Shown here piece after piece: positions 36,699 through 45,578 of a DNA stretch of 64,000 bases. Origin of the DNA: an uncultured Eubacteriales bacterium. Its GTDB lineage: Bacteria; Bacillota; Clostridia; Oscillospirales; Butyricicoccaceae. A program made the translations under genes and the position numbers. Position 1 is the stretch's first letter. The number at the start of each line of letters is the position of its first letter. The stretch is from positions 184,222-248,221 of the forward strand of contig CAJTUM010000003.1 of assembly GCA_910579575.1 (NCBI GenBank), in the 5' to 3' direction. A model generated the notes under the pieces. That model made no database searches. It saw only the letters and a program-made list of their open reading frames with translations, and had not been told where the DNA came from.

Positions 36699-36754
36699 AT
36701 CGTTCCCCTCGTTTCTTTTCCGATTTTCCTCGGGCCGTCCGGCGCCGTTTTCCG

Positions 36755-37009
36755 CTATGCCTGGCTTTTATAAGCCTGCAGAGCCGCGGCGATCTGGTCC
36801 GGGCAAGAGGTGGGCTTCCGGCCGCACTGGACGCCGGAGAACTTCCGAATCACCTCGTCCATATCCATGCCTCGCAGCAGCTGGGAAATACCCAACAGGT
36901 TGCCCGGGCAGCCGCCCACAATTTCAATATCCTTGATATGATTGTCTTCTACCGTAATGACGAACCGCCGGGCGCATACGCCCTGAGGCTCATATGCAAA
37001 AGTCTCCAT
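36755..37009 (-). CDS. TSCPD-domain protein (TIGR03905-like)
   Basis: An 84-residue protein with three cysteine positions typical of the family: [17 protein letters not shown] and [13 protein letters not shown]. The TSCPD domain also occurs at the C-terminus of some ribonucleotide reductases, where it binds metal. The free-standing form is common in clostridia and has no known role. CGGAGGAATCGATT is its RBS. It may be first in a transcript with asnS. Confidence 0.85.
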   Translation of the reverse strand: METFAYEPQGVCARRFVITVEDNHIKDIEIVGGCPGNLLGISQLLRGMDMDEVIRKFSGVQCGRKPTSCPDQIAAALQAYKSQA

Positions 37010-37277
37010 AATCGATTCCTCCGTTATGTTGTCTAAAAGGCCGCAGGCCGCGGCTCATGTATCAATTTATCACATTTGCCCCCTTCTGTCCATATGCAGG
37101 CGGGCAAAATCCCGCTTTTTGTGCCTGTCTATCAGGCTTTTGGCCCTCTCTCCCTTTTATTTTGGTATTTTTGACTAATTTTATACTTGCGGCCCGGCGC
37201 TTTTTGTTTTACACTATATTATTATACAAGGGCGGGCGCTTCTTTGCCCCCTTGGTTTGCGAAAGGAGCACAGGATT

Positions 37278-37892
37278 ATGAAAAAACTGATCGTCACCCT
37301 GAGCCGCGAATACGGCAGCGGCGGCTTGGAAATCGGCCGCGCCCTGGCGGAAGCCCTGGGCCTGCCCTGCTATGACAAAAAGCTGCTGAGCATCGCCGCA
37401 GAAAAAAGCGGCTTTTCCGAAGAATTGCTGCGCCAGGCGGAATCCAAAGCCACCAACAGCCTGCTCTATTCCTTGGCCACCAGCCTGGGCGTGGGCGCCT
37501 ACGGGCCGGATACCCTTTCTCTCTATGACAAAATGTACTTAGCCCAGTTTGACGTCATCCGCCAAGTGGCGGAAGAGGGCTCCTGCGTCATCGTCGGCCG
37601 CTGCGCCGATTATGTGCTGCGGGATCAAGAAAACTGCCGCCACTTTTTCCTCCATGCCCCGCTGGAAGACCGGATGAACCGGGCGATCAAGGAATATGGC
37701 GACGAACCGTCCAACATCAAAAGCGTGGTGCTCAAGCACGACAAAGCCCGGGCCAACTACTATTACCACTATACCAACCAAAAATGGGGCGACGCCAAGC
37801 TCTACGACATGACGCTGAACACCAGCTCCACTGGCCCAGAGGGCGCCGTGAAAATGCTGCTCCACTACCTGGAAACCGTCAAAGCGGTCTAA
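37278..37892 (+). CDS. Cytidylate-kinase-like protein
   Basis: A 204-residue P-loop-type protein of the 'cytidylate kinase-like family'. It starts KKLIVTLSREYGSGGLEIG, where SREYGSGG replaces a standard Walker A, followed by LPCYDKKLL and CVIVGRCADYVLRD. Such proteins are distinct from the true Cmk and their substrate is not settled. The ATG at 37278 follows AAAGGAGCACAGGATT; an in-frame upstream ATG at 37257 lacks an RBS. Monocistronic. Confidence 0.85.
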   Translation: MKKLIVTLSREYGSGGLEIGRALAEALGLPCYDKKLLSIAAEKSGFSEELLRQAESKATNSLLYSLATSLGVGAYGPDTLSLYDKMYLAQFDVIRQVAEEGSCVIVGRCADYVLRDQENCRHFFLHAPLEDRMNRAIKEYGDEPSNIKSVVLKHDKARANYYYHYTNQKWGDAKLYDMTLNTSSTGPEGAVKMLLHYLETVKAV

Positions 37893-37967
37893 TTCCAGTA
37901 GCCTGTTTCCCTTCGGCACAAAGCCCTGAATGGGGAATTGCTCCAATATCCGCATGACCCATCCAGC

Positions 37968-38000
37968 AAAAAGACGGAAGCCAAGCTTCCGTCTTTTGTT
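37968..38000. terminator. Terminator between convergent genes
   Basis: AAAAGACGGAAG, CCAAG, CTTCCGTCTTTT: works for the kinase-like gene and for the convergent chorismate mutase gene. Confidence 0.85.
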
Positions 38001-38873
38001 TTATTTCTTTAGCGGCCGCCGGGCGCCCAATATGCGAAAATAAGGCAACTCGTTTTCCAGCTGATAAATAGCGGCCCGAGTATCCAAGCTGTCCAGGCAG
38101 CCGTCAAAATCCACATACAGATGAAACTGATGCAGCTCGTCGGCCTGGTCGCTCTTTTCCAGATGGATAAACACCATGTTCTGCTTGTTGTCCGCCAACA
38201 CAGAAAGCACCCCGGCCAAAGAGCCGCTTTCCGAGGGCATATAGAAGGCGGCGCTGATCTGCTCTTCCCGCCCCGGCCGATGAATCAGGCTGCGGGAAAC
38301 CACTGCCGTCAGCCCCTGCTCCGCCGGAAAAATCCCGTTCAGATACAGCTTGCGGCTTTCCAGCTGCTGATAAAGCTCGTTGGTTTTATAAACCCCTTCC
38401 AGCGGGACGGCGCCCCAAGCGCACCCCTCTTGCTCCACCAGCTCCAGCGTTTTTTCCAGCGTTTCCGCCGTCTTCAGCTCTTCCGCTCGACCTGCCCCCA
38501 TAATCTGGCGAACATGCTCTTCCAAACCGGTTTGACAGCATCCCAAGTTCAAGGGAAAATTTTCCGCCATATCCGCCTCATGGCGCAGCTTCCGATTTGG
38601 ATCTGTCTCTAAAAATACCCGGTACTGCCGGTTCCGGTCCATTCTCAACAAAGATTTCCACAACATACGGGCTTTAAGCTGCATTTCCGGCGCCAGGCCG
38701 GCGGATATATTTTCCAAAATCAGCCGCTCCTCCCGAGCGGAATATACTGAAACCCCCCGGCTCAGCTTGGTTTGGGCAATGCGGACCGACGCTTCCATCC
38801 GGCGCAGGAAGACGTCTTTCAAGTTTTCGTCGCAGCTGGCGATAATCTGCCGGAATAATTCGATCTGGTCCAT
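38001..38873 (-). CDS. Chorismate mutase with shrunken prephenate-dehydratase-like region and ACT domain
   Basis: 290 residues. Residues 1-90 are an AroQ-type chorismate mutase (IIASCDENLKDVFLRRMEAS). Residues 105-190 resemble the end of a periplasmic-binding-like prephenate dehydratase domain (AETLEKTLELVEQEGCAWGAV, KLYLNGIFPAEQGLTAVVSR). Residues 195-285 look like an ACT domain (AAFYMPSESGSLAGVLSVLA). A bifunctional P-protein normally has about 360-385 residues, and its catalytic TRF motif is missing here: VVSRSL is at the matching place. So mutase activity with phenylalanine-type regulation is likely, dehydratase activity doubtful. Confidence 0.75.
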   Translation of the reverse strand: MDQIELFRQIIASCDENLKDVFLRRMEASVRIAQTKLSRGVSVYSAREERLILENISAGLAPEMQLKARMLWKSLLRMDRNRQYRVFLETDPNRKLRHEADMAENFPLNLGCCQTGLEEHVRQIMGAGRAEELKTAETLEKTLELVEQEGCAWGAVPLEGVYKTNELYQQLESRKLYLNGIFPAEQGLTAVVSRSLIHRPGREEQISAAFYMPSESGSLAGVLSVLADNKQNMVFIHLEKSDQADELHQFHLYVDFDGCLDSLDTRAAIYQLENELPYFRILGARRPLKK

Positions 38874-38955
38874 GAAGAAACCCCCGATATTTTTTGTTCT
38901 TTTTGCGCCCCCGGCAGGGGCTTTCTCTCTGCATACTGCATATCTATCTTATATA

Positions 38956-38985
38956 ATTTTAACAGTATGAACCTCCGGCTGTCAA
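38956..38985 (-). promoter_or_regulatory. Promoter of the chorismate mutase gene
   Basis: Minus strand: TTGACA, 18 bases, TAAAAT. Confidence 0.5.
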
Positions 38986-39090
38986 TGGAATTCCTGCACA
39001 AGGAACGAGAAGAAACCGCGCCGTTTGCTTGCGGCGCCTCGGATGAAAACGCAGCTTTGCTTTGCAATTTGCCGAGACTGCCCGACTGCG

Positions 39091-39119
39091 TTTACAAAAG
39101 GCTTGATTTTTGATATACT
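39091..39119 (+). promoter_or_regulatory. Promoter of ltaE
   Basis: TTTACA, 17 bases, TATACT, 48 bases before the ATG. The leader holds a perfect 6-bp palindrome, GACGCC-TAC-GGCGTC (39132-39146). Confidence 0.55.
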
Positions 39120-39167
39120 TCATTTATATAGGACGCCTACGGCGTCGGAGCGAGAGGAGAATGGAAT

Positions 39168-40193
39168 ATGCGATTGATTGATTTGAGAAGCGACACCGTC
39201 ACCCAGCCCACGCCGGAGATGCGCCGGGCCATGGCCGAGGCCCTTGTGGGAGACGACGTTTACCAGGACGACCCCACCGTCAACCGGCTGGAGCAGGAGG
39301 CCGCCCGCCGATTGGGCAAGGAAGCCGCCCTGTTTCTTTCCAGCGGCACCCAAAGCAACCAGGTCGCCGTTATGAGCTGGACAAAGCGGGGCGACGAAAT
39401 CATCGTCAGCGACGGCTGCCATATTTATGAACACGAGGTGGGGGCGGTGGCCGTGTTGTCCGGCGCCAATATGCGCACTCTGCATTTTGACGGCGGCATT
39501 CCCCAGCCCGCCTTGATCGAAAGCGCCGTCCGGGGGCAAGACATCCATTTCCCTGAAACCGCCCTGATCTGCGTGGAAAACGCCCTGTCCAACGGTCGGG
39601 TCGTCCCCGTTGACATCATGAAGCAGATTTATGAAATCGGCCAAAAGCGCGGCATCCCTGTTCATTTAGACGGCGCTCGAATTTTCAACGCCGCCGTTTC
39701 CCTGGGCGTGGACGTTCAGGAGCTGACCCAATACGCCGATTCTGTGTCCTGTTGCCTTTCTAAGGGGCTGTGCGCTCCCATCGGCACTGTGTTGGCCGGC
39801 AGCCAAGCCTTTATCGACCGAGCGCGGAAAAACCGGAAGCTGCTGGGCGGCGGAATGCGCCAGGCCGGCGTTATCGCGGCGCCCGCTCTCATCGCCTTGA
39901 CCCAAATGCCCGCCCGGCTGAAGGAAGACCACGACAACGCCAAATATATGGCGGAAAAGCTGGCCGTTATTCCAGGCGTAAGCTGCGACCCCAGCCAAGT
40001 GGAAATCAATATGGCGTTTTTCTCCATCGATAAGCCCGCCGCCGTTCGAGACAATTTACAGGCGGCCATGAGGGAAAAGGGAATCAAAATCAGCCCGGAG
40101 GACCAAGGCAAATTCCGCTTTGTAACTAACAACGACGTATCCCGCCAGGATATCGACCAGGCTATGGCCGCGTTGGCGGAGTGCTTGCAATAG
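39168..40193 (+). CDS. ltaE: Low-specificity threonine aldolase
   Basis: A 341-residue PLP enzyme that splits threonine or allo-threonine to glycine and acetaldehyde. It has [64 protein letters not shown], and [17 protein letters not shown] with the PLP lysine near residue 202. AGAGGAGAATGGAAT is the RBS. rlmA follows after 3 bp, so the two form one unit. Confidence 0.95.
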   Translation: MRLIDLRSDTVTQPTPEMRRAMAEALVGDDVYQDDPTVNRLEQEAARRLGKEAALFLSSGTQSNQVAVMSWTKRGDEIIVSDGCHIYEHEVGAVAVLSGANMRTLHFDGGIPQPALIESAVRGQDIHFPETALICVENALSNGRVVPVDIMKQIYEIGQKRGIPVHLDGARIFNAAVSLGVDVQELTQYADSVSCCLSKGLCAPIGTVLAGSQAFIDRARKNRKLLGGGMRQAGVIAAPALIALTQMPARLKEDHDNAKYMAEKLAVIPGVSCDPSQVEINMAFFSIDKPAAVRDNLQAAMREKGIKISPEDQGKFRFVTNNDVSRQDIDQAMAALAECLQ

Positions 40194-40196
40194 CCC

Positions 40197-41024
40197 ATGG
40201 AACCAGTTTGGACCTGCCCCGTCTGCGGCCAACCGCTGGACGCCGAGCAAAACCCGGCCCGCTGCCCGGCAGGGCATTGCTATGACAGAGCCCGCAGCGG
40301 CTACTGGAATCTGCTTCCTCCAGGCGGCAAACATTCCAAGCAGCCGGGAGACAACAAGGAAATGATAGCCGCCCGGCGGCAGTTTTTGGACTTGGGCCAT
40401 TACCTTCCCTTGGCTCGGTTGGCGGCGGAGCTGGCGCTGGAAGACCTGCGCTCCCCAGCCGCCGCGCTGGACGCAGGCTGCGGCGAGGGATATTACAGCC
40501 AGGTTTTGTATCGTCAAGCCCAGGCCGCCGGTTTGGACCTGCTGGTCGCCGGAGCGGATATCTCCAAATTTGCGGTAAACCAGGCGGCCCGCCGGCTGCC
40601 CCAAGGGCGTTGGGCGGTGGCCAGTTTATACCGTCTGCCTGTGGCGCCGGGCCGCTTCGACCGGATTTTCAATTTGTTCGCTCCCCACAGCCCCTCGCAA
40701 TTCGCCCGGGCGCTGGCCCCTGGCGGGCGGCTGCTGATTGCGGCGCCCGGTCCCCGGCATTTATGGGAGCTGAAGCAATTTCTCTATGAGACCCCCTACC
40801 CCAACCCAGTCGAAGATTTGGAGCTGCCCGGCTTCTCCCTTCTGGCCCGCCGGCGGCTGACCTACCCCATGGAGTTGGACCGCCAGGCGCTGAATCTGCT
40901 CTTTCAAATGACGCCTTATTTCTACAAAACTCCGCCTCAGGCCAAGGAGCGCCTGGCCCAATGCCCCGCTTTGACTGTCGCCGCCGACTTCATCATCACA
41001 GTAGCGGAAGCGCGGCGGCCGTAA
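40197..41024 (+). CDS. rlmA: 23S rRNA (guanine-N1)-methyltransferase, RlmA family
   Basis: 275 residues. An N-terminal zinc finger (CPVCGQPL and RCPAGHCYDRARSGY) is followed by the family segment PGDNKEMIAARRQFLDLGHY and a Rossmann SAM domain (ALDAGCGEGYYSQVL, VAGADISKFAVNQAARR, FNLFAPHSPSQFARALAPGG). RlmA enzymes methylate G745 or G748 in helix 35 of 23S rRNA. It begins 3 bp after ltaE stops, with GGCGGAG upstream as a distant RBS, so translation is probably coupled. Confidence 0.92.
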   Translation: MEPVWTCPVCGQPLDAEQNPARCPAGHCYDRARSGYWNLLPPGGKHSKQPGDNKEMIAARRQFLDLGHYLPLARLAAELALEDLRSPAAALDAGCGEGYYSQVLYRQAQAAGLDLLVAGADISKFAVNQAARRLPQGRWAVASLYRLPVAPGRFDRIFNLFAPHSPSQFARALAPGGRLLIAAPGPRHLWELKQFLYETPYPNPVEDLELPGFSLLARRRLTYPMELDRQALNLLFQMTPYFYKTPPQAKERLAQCPALTVAADFIITVAEARRP

Positions 41025-41259
41025 GTCCCGCAGGCGAAAAGCGCGCCTCGCCGGAAGGTGAATTGGAAATTATATCAAAAAGAGCCAATCGACGAACAAC
41101 TCGCAAAGCGGGCCGTGAAAGACGCAAACTGCTCCAAACCGCCCAAACCCTCCGGCGCCGAGGCCGGCAAACCCACAACATTCCTGCGGAACGCGGCAAC
41201 CCGCTCCGTGAACGGGAGCAGAACCGTCCGCCGCTGCGGACACGACGAGGTGTTTTTTT

Positions 41260-42129
41260 ATGGAATATGAAGGTCAAATTTGCAGAAGCCCTATGGAACG
41301 AGGCTCTTATATGCTGCCTGTGTCGGTGGGATGCTCTTATAACCGATGCAAGTTTTGTATACTATTTAAGCATCTCCAATACCGAGAGTTGCCGCTGGAG
41401 CAGATTGAACAGGAGTTGCAGCGGGTCAAACGCGTAGGCGGAGACCCAGAGCGGGTGTTTCTGGGCGACGGAAACGCCTTTCAGCTGGAAACCGACCGGC
41501 TGCTGACGATTTTGGAGCTGGTCCGGCGCTATTTTCCCAGCTGCCGCGCCGTCAACATGGACGCCACTGTAACCAGCGTCAGCCAAAAAAGCGACCAAGC
41601 GCTGGTTCAACTGGCCCAGGCCGGCGTCAGCCGCCTGTATCTGGGCATTGAAAGCGGGTTGGACGACGTGCTGACCCAGATGGACAAGGACCACAACCTG
41701 GCGCAAGCCTACCGGCAGATTGAACGGATGCAGCAAGCCGGTATGATCTACGACGCCCACATGATGACCGGCGTAGCCGGCAAAGGCAGGGGCCTGGAAA
41801 ACGCCCGGGCTACTGCGGCATTTTTTAACCGCACCCGCCCTTCCCGCATTGTGAATTTTTCTATGTTCGTTCACCGCAGCGCCCCTCTCTATCGAGAAAT
41901 TGAGGCGGGCCGCTTCCAGCCGGCAACCGAGCTGGAAAACCTGGAGGAAGACCGGCTGCTGCTTCAGCTGCTGGAGGATTGGCCGGCGGAATATGACGGC
42001 TTCCACGACCATATCCTGATCCGCGTTCGAGGAACCCTGCCCCAGGATCGGGCGAAAATGCTGGACAAACTGGACCGGGAAATTGAAAAGCGCCGGGACC
42101 TGCCCCCGGAAATCTCTTGGGCTCGCTGA
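41260..42129 (+). CDS. Radical SAM protein
   Basis: 289 residues. The cluster motif is GCSYNRCKFCILFK, with C-x4-C-x2-C spacing, which is seen in a group of clostridial radical SAM proteins, not the classic C-x3-C-x2-C. LFLGIESG-type (RLYLGIESGLDDVL) and GMIYDAHMMTGVAGKG segments fit the TIM barrel. No SPASM or extra cluster is visible. Substrate unknown. GACGAGGTG before the ATG is a fair RBS. The 235 bp before it hold no believable gene. Confidence 0.88.
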   Translation: MEYEGQICRSPMERGSYMLPVSVGCSYNRCKFCILFKHLQYRELPLEQIEQELQRVKRVGGDPERVFLGDGNAFQLETDRLLTILELVRRYFPSCRAVNMDATVTSVSQKSDQALVQLAQAGVSRLYLGIESGLDDVLTQMDKDHNLAQAYRQIERMQQAGMIYDAHMMTGVAGKGRGLENARATAAFFNRTRPSRIVNFSMFVHRSAPLYREIEAGRFQPATELENLEEDRLLLQLLEDWPAEYDGFHDHILIRVRGTLPQDRAKMLDKLDREIEKRRDLPPEISWAR

Positions 42130-42138
42130 AAAAACGGT

Positions 42139-42528
42139 ATGCGTCCAATGAAGATTTCTTGTAAAAAACTTTTTTTCATCGGCTTTGCTCTATTGTTCCC
42201 TCTCCTATCCGCCGCCTGCGTTTCTGACTTTGACGGCAGCCGGACAGGAAACGACAGCCAATTGATTATGGATTATCGCCTATTCAACACAACGGATTCT
42301 CAAAATCTCACCGTGGAGGCTGGGGACGTCGTTCATGTCGAAATCACAGCGGAAGGAGGCCGGCTGTCCCTTACCATCCAAAAAGACGGCGAGCCGCCCC
42401 TTTATGAGAAAGATTCCATCGCAACCTCCGACGCCTTTGACCTGGAGGCGCCGGAGAGCGAAAATTATACCGTAACCGTAACAGGCAAAAGGGCAAAGGG
42501 CGGTTTTCGCTGTATCGTGGAAGGTTGA
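42139..42528 (+). CDS. Small hypothetical lipoprotein
   Basis: 129 residues with a basic start, a hydrophobic stretch and the lipobox LLSAAC (Cys near residue 27), so it is probably lipid-anchored outside the membrane. The rest is a beta-rich domain of about 100 residues (LTVEAGDVVHVEITAEGG, YTVTVTGKRAKGGF). ATG 42139 and ATG 42148 are both possible; neither has a good RBS. It begins 9 bp after the radical SAM gene. No known family. Confidence 0.65.
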   Translation: MRPMKISCKKLFFIGFALLFPLLSAACVSDFDGSRTGNDSQLIMDYRLFNTTDSQNLTVEAGDVVHVEITAEGGRLSLTIQKDGEPPLYEKDSIATSDAFDLEAPESENYTVTVTGKRAKGGFRCIVEG

Positions 42529-42542
42529 AAAAGGGCTCCCAC

Positions 42543-42573
42543 AAAAAAATCCCCCAAAAAGGGGGATTTTTTC
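42543..42573. terminator. Terminator between convergent genes
   Basis: AAAAAATCCCCC, AAAAA, GGGGGATTTTTT: serves the lipoprotein gene and the convergent VanW gene. Confidence 0.9.
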
Positions 42574-43256
42574 TATTCCTTGGGTAAAGCGGTGAGGGAA
42601 GCGATCACGGCCTCTTCCGTCAGCCAAGCGCCCACCCGCATGGGGCGGTCGGTGTTGTTGACAAACACCAGGTCCAGGCTGCCGAACTCGATGGCGGCGT
42701 CTTGGTCCTGCTCCACATAGTGAACCGGCAGCTGGTGGGCGTGGCGCTCCGTCACCTCCAGCCCGCCTTGCTGAGCGGCCAGATACAAGGTGCTGCTCAG
42801 CTGGCAGACGCCGCCGCCCAGCCCCATCAGCTCTTCTTTATCCTTGAAGATAACGGCCTGCTGGTATCCCTTTTCCGCCGTGCGCTCTCCTACCGTCTGG
42901 TTGAAGGAAAAGGAGCCTCCCGGCGGAATCACAGCGCCGTTGATCTGCTCGGCGGCCAGCCGAATGTTTGTCAGCCGGCCCTTGTGCTTATCCAACAGCG
43001 GCGTGCTGACGGAGGCGATTTCCTGCTCCTGTTCCTCTGGCGGCGCCAATTCTTCCTCCGGCGTCGGGAGAGACGCGGAGTCGGGCTCGGCCTGTTCCGT
43101 CGCTGGCGTGAGTCGGCCGGCGCCTGACTCTTCCATAGGAGTTTTGCTCTCCGGCGCGTCTGGCGGAGACTGGGGCTCCTCCTGGACCTGGGGATTGCGG
43201 GAACAGCCCGCCGCCAGCAACAGACAGCAAACGGCCAATCCAATCCGCCGTTTCAT
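42573..43256 (-). CDS. VanW-like lipoprotein
   Basis: 227 residues. The lipobox LLLAAGC is at residues 12-18. About 65 residues of Glu/Pro-rich linker follow. The C-terminal VanW domain has NIRLAAEQINGAVIPPGGSF, FSFNQTVGERTAEKGYQ, GGGVCQLSSTLYLAA and HQLPVHYVEQDQDAA. VanW domains occur on surface proteins and near some vancomycin-resistance clusters, but no resistance genes are near here and the biochemical role is open. AAGGGGGAATTTGG is the RBS. Confidence 0.88.
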   Translation of the reverse strand: MKRRIGLAVCCLLLAAGCSRNPQVQEEPQSPPDAPESKTPMEESGAGRLTPATEQAEPDSASLPTPEEELAPPEEQEQEIASVSTPLLDKHKGRLTNIRLAAEQINGAVIPPGGSFSFNQTVGERTAEKGYQQAVIFKDKEELMGLGGGVCQLSSTLYLAAQQGGLEVTERHAHQLPVHYVEQDQDAAIEFGSLDLVFVNNTDRPMRVGAWLTEEAVIASLTALPKE

Positions 43257-43403
43257 CCAAATTCCCCCTTTTTATTCCAAATTTCTGTGCTTCACAACTA
43301 TTGTGAACAGAAAACTGCCGGTTATCCATGCGTCGGCGGCGTCCGTTTTATTTTTTATGATATACTCGGTTTATCGAAAAAACAAATTGGAGAGGACGAC
43401 GCT

Positions 43404-45488
43404 TTGGCATTTTTATTTTCGTCGCCGAAAAAACAAACAGAAAAAGCCTATCAGGCGGGCAAAAGCGCCCTTTATGACAAACATGACTACGCTCAGGCGG
43501 AACGGCAACTGCGCAAGGCGGCTCAGCTGGGCCATGCAGAAGGGCAAAGGCTCTACGCCACTCTTCTGTTCCTCCATAAAAAAGACATTCCCGCCGCTTT
43601 GGAATGGATGGAAAAAGCGGCGGCTCAAAACGAGCCCCACGCTGTGAGACGCTGCGTCGAGTTGTATTCCGGCGAAGACGGCCCATATGAACCCTGAGCT
43701 GATCCGCGCAGAAAAGGCCCTCTTTTGGGCCCAAAAGGCCCGACAGCTAAAGCTGCCGGACGCGTAGCAGCTATATCGCCAGGCAGAGATCGGCCAAAAT
43801 CCCGCCGCCCTCTACGATTTGGCGCTGGAGCAGTTTCAGGCTTATCAATATGAATCCGCCCTGCTGACCATGGAACGCTCCGCAAAGCAGGGATATGCTC
43901 CCGCTATGATTTGGTGCGGACAGAAGCTGGAGAAAGGGATTCCCGCCCGCAAGCAATCTGATTTTGCTTCCATTCAGCCAGACTCGAAAAACGCGCTGCA
44001 ATGGTATGACAAGGCGGCTCCGCTGGGGGACCCGGAAGGCCAGTTCCAACGCGGACGGCTGTGCGAACGCGGCCTCGGACGGAAGCACAGACGTTTTGGC
44101 AGCGATGGAATGGTATTCCAAAGCTCTGCTGCAAGGGCACTCCGGCGCTTTTCCCGTTTTTTTGCTTTGTATCCCCAGCATATGTGGGATGCTTTTGAAA
44201 AACGCCTTGCCGACCAATAGGCTCAGGCCGCGCAAGCAGGAGACTGCTGGGCTGGGTTTCTTTGCGCCGAGCTGCGCTGCTGGGGCCAACAGCGGCCTGC
44301 GGCAGATTCAACTCTGCTGGGCTGGTGCAAAGCCGCGGCTCGGCTGGGCCGGCCGGAGGCTCAGTTCCGGTTGGGCTTCCTGCTGGAGCAGGACCTGGGG
44401 GCCTCAGCGGACAAACAACAGACGTTTTATTGGTATGAAAAAGCCGGCGAACAAGGCCATGTGGAAGCCTGGGACTGCTGTATTACCAAGGTCGGGAAGG
44501 CGTCGTTCAGGATTACGCCAAGGCGTTGGCGCTGTTTGAAGCGGCGGCAAAGCAGGGGCATTTTCCGTCGGCGGCTTACTGCAGGCGAATGCTTCTCCAG
44601 GGCCAAGGCGTCGGAAGCGACTGGACGGAGGCTCTGGACTGGTATCGCCAGGCCGCTTTCAGCATGGGCGTGAGCGAAGAAAATCTGCCGGAGGAATCGG
44701 GCCCCATCAGCTTTCAGCTTTTGCAAATCAGTCAGTTGATGATGGTTTGCGGACAGCAGGCCCTGGCTTATCCGCTGCTGAAAGAACTAACTCAAAACAA
44801 AGATTATCCCACCGCTTTTCTGCTGTTGGCGGCTCTTTACCGCCAGGGGATTCCCGGCGAACTGGCGCCGGAGCCGCAATTGGCCAAAGAATGCTTCTCC
44901 CGCTGGCAAAACGCCGTCGAGCCAGGAGACGTTTTGGGCTTCGGCAGTTATCCCCAGCATTTGAAGCCCTATCGTTATCAACAAAACCGCTGTTTTGAGC
45001 TGACGCCCTGGACTGTTCTGGAAAAACGTCCCGACCGGGTTCTGCTGCTTTGCCGACTGAGTCTGGAATATACCGCCGAAGGCCGTCTATCCTTCCCGCT
45101 GTTCAGCGAAGCGGAGCAAGGGCTGGTTCTGGCAGAGCCTTTCCCTCTGAGCAAACAGCAGTTTCAGACCTATCTGGCGGAGCAAAAGCTGGACGAAGCG
45201 GCCGCCTTCGCCTCCCTCTACGCTCGAATGGTCAAGGCGCAGAGGGTAGGGATTGCCTATGAAAGGACGGAAAACGGCGTTCAGTTTTCCACCGGAAACC
45301 GGCGCTATACGGAGGAGGAACGGCGAGAATGAGAGAAAGTTACAGGTTTGGTTGAGAAGCTAAGTACCCGAACCACAGCGATGCTGCTCTCCGACGGCGC
45401 AGCCTTCGGCTACAAATTGTTAAATTTTTACTCATCGGACGAACTGACCTTCCGCCCGGCCGTGTGGGTCGGCCTGCCGGAGGACTAA
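43404..45488 (+). pseudogene. Decaying Sel1-repeat protein gene with DUF6273-like C-terminus
   Basis: Coding similarity runs through this whole stretch but not in one frame. The start is a TTG at 43404 after GGAGAGG. Sel1/TPR-type repeats (KAAQLGHAEGQRLYATLL, SAKQGYAPAMIWCGQKLEKG, RLGRPEAQFRLGFLLEQDLG, AAKQGHFPSAAYCRRMLLQG) appear in three frames. There are shifts near 43690, 44075, 44140 and 44480, in-frame TAGs at 43765 and 44218, and a TGA at 45330. Past the TGA the frame stays open to 45488 and ends FRPAVWVGLPED, which with FGSYPQH and WTVLEKRPDRVLLL resembles DUF6273. The 45488 end is inferred. The parent protein was about 690 residues. Confidence 0.8.
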
Positions 45489-45502
45489 ACAAGCGCTGAA
45501 GC

Positions 45503-45537
45503 AGCAAAAAAAGCCGCCAATGGCGGCTTTTTTGCTG
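45503..45537. terminator. Terminator after the Sel1 pseudogene
   Basis: AGCAAAAAAAGCCGCC, AAT, GGCGGCTTTTTTGCT: shared with the convergent oligopeptidase gene. Confidence 0.85.
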
Positions 45538-45578
45538 TCGTTCTACCGTCTGATTTTCATCTGCCCTTTGCCAAGATA

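Noticed and set aside
36699..36754. T-box leader in front of asnS
   Set aside because: Only 56 bp separate asnS from the upstream gene, too short for a T-box.
41058..41270. 70-codon frame whose start (KEPIDEQLAKRA) recalls the N-terminus of RecJ
   Set aside because: Similarity stops after about 20 residues, the rest is unlike any family, and the frame overlaps the next gene's start.
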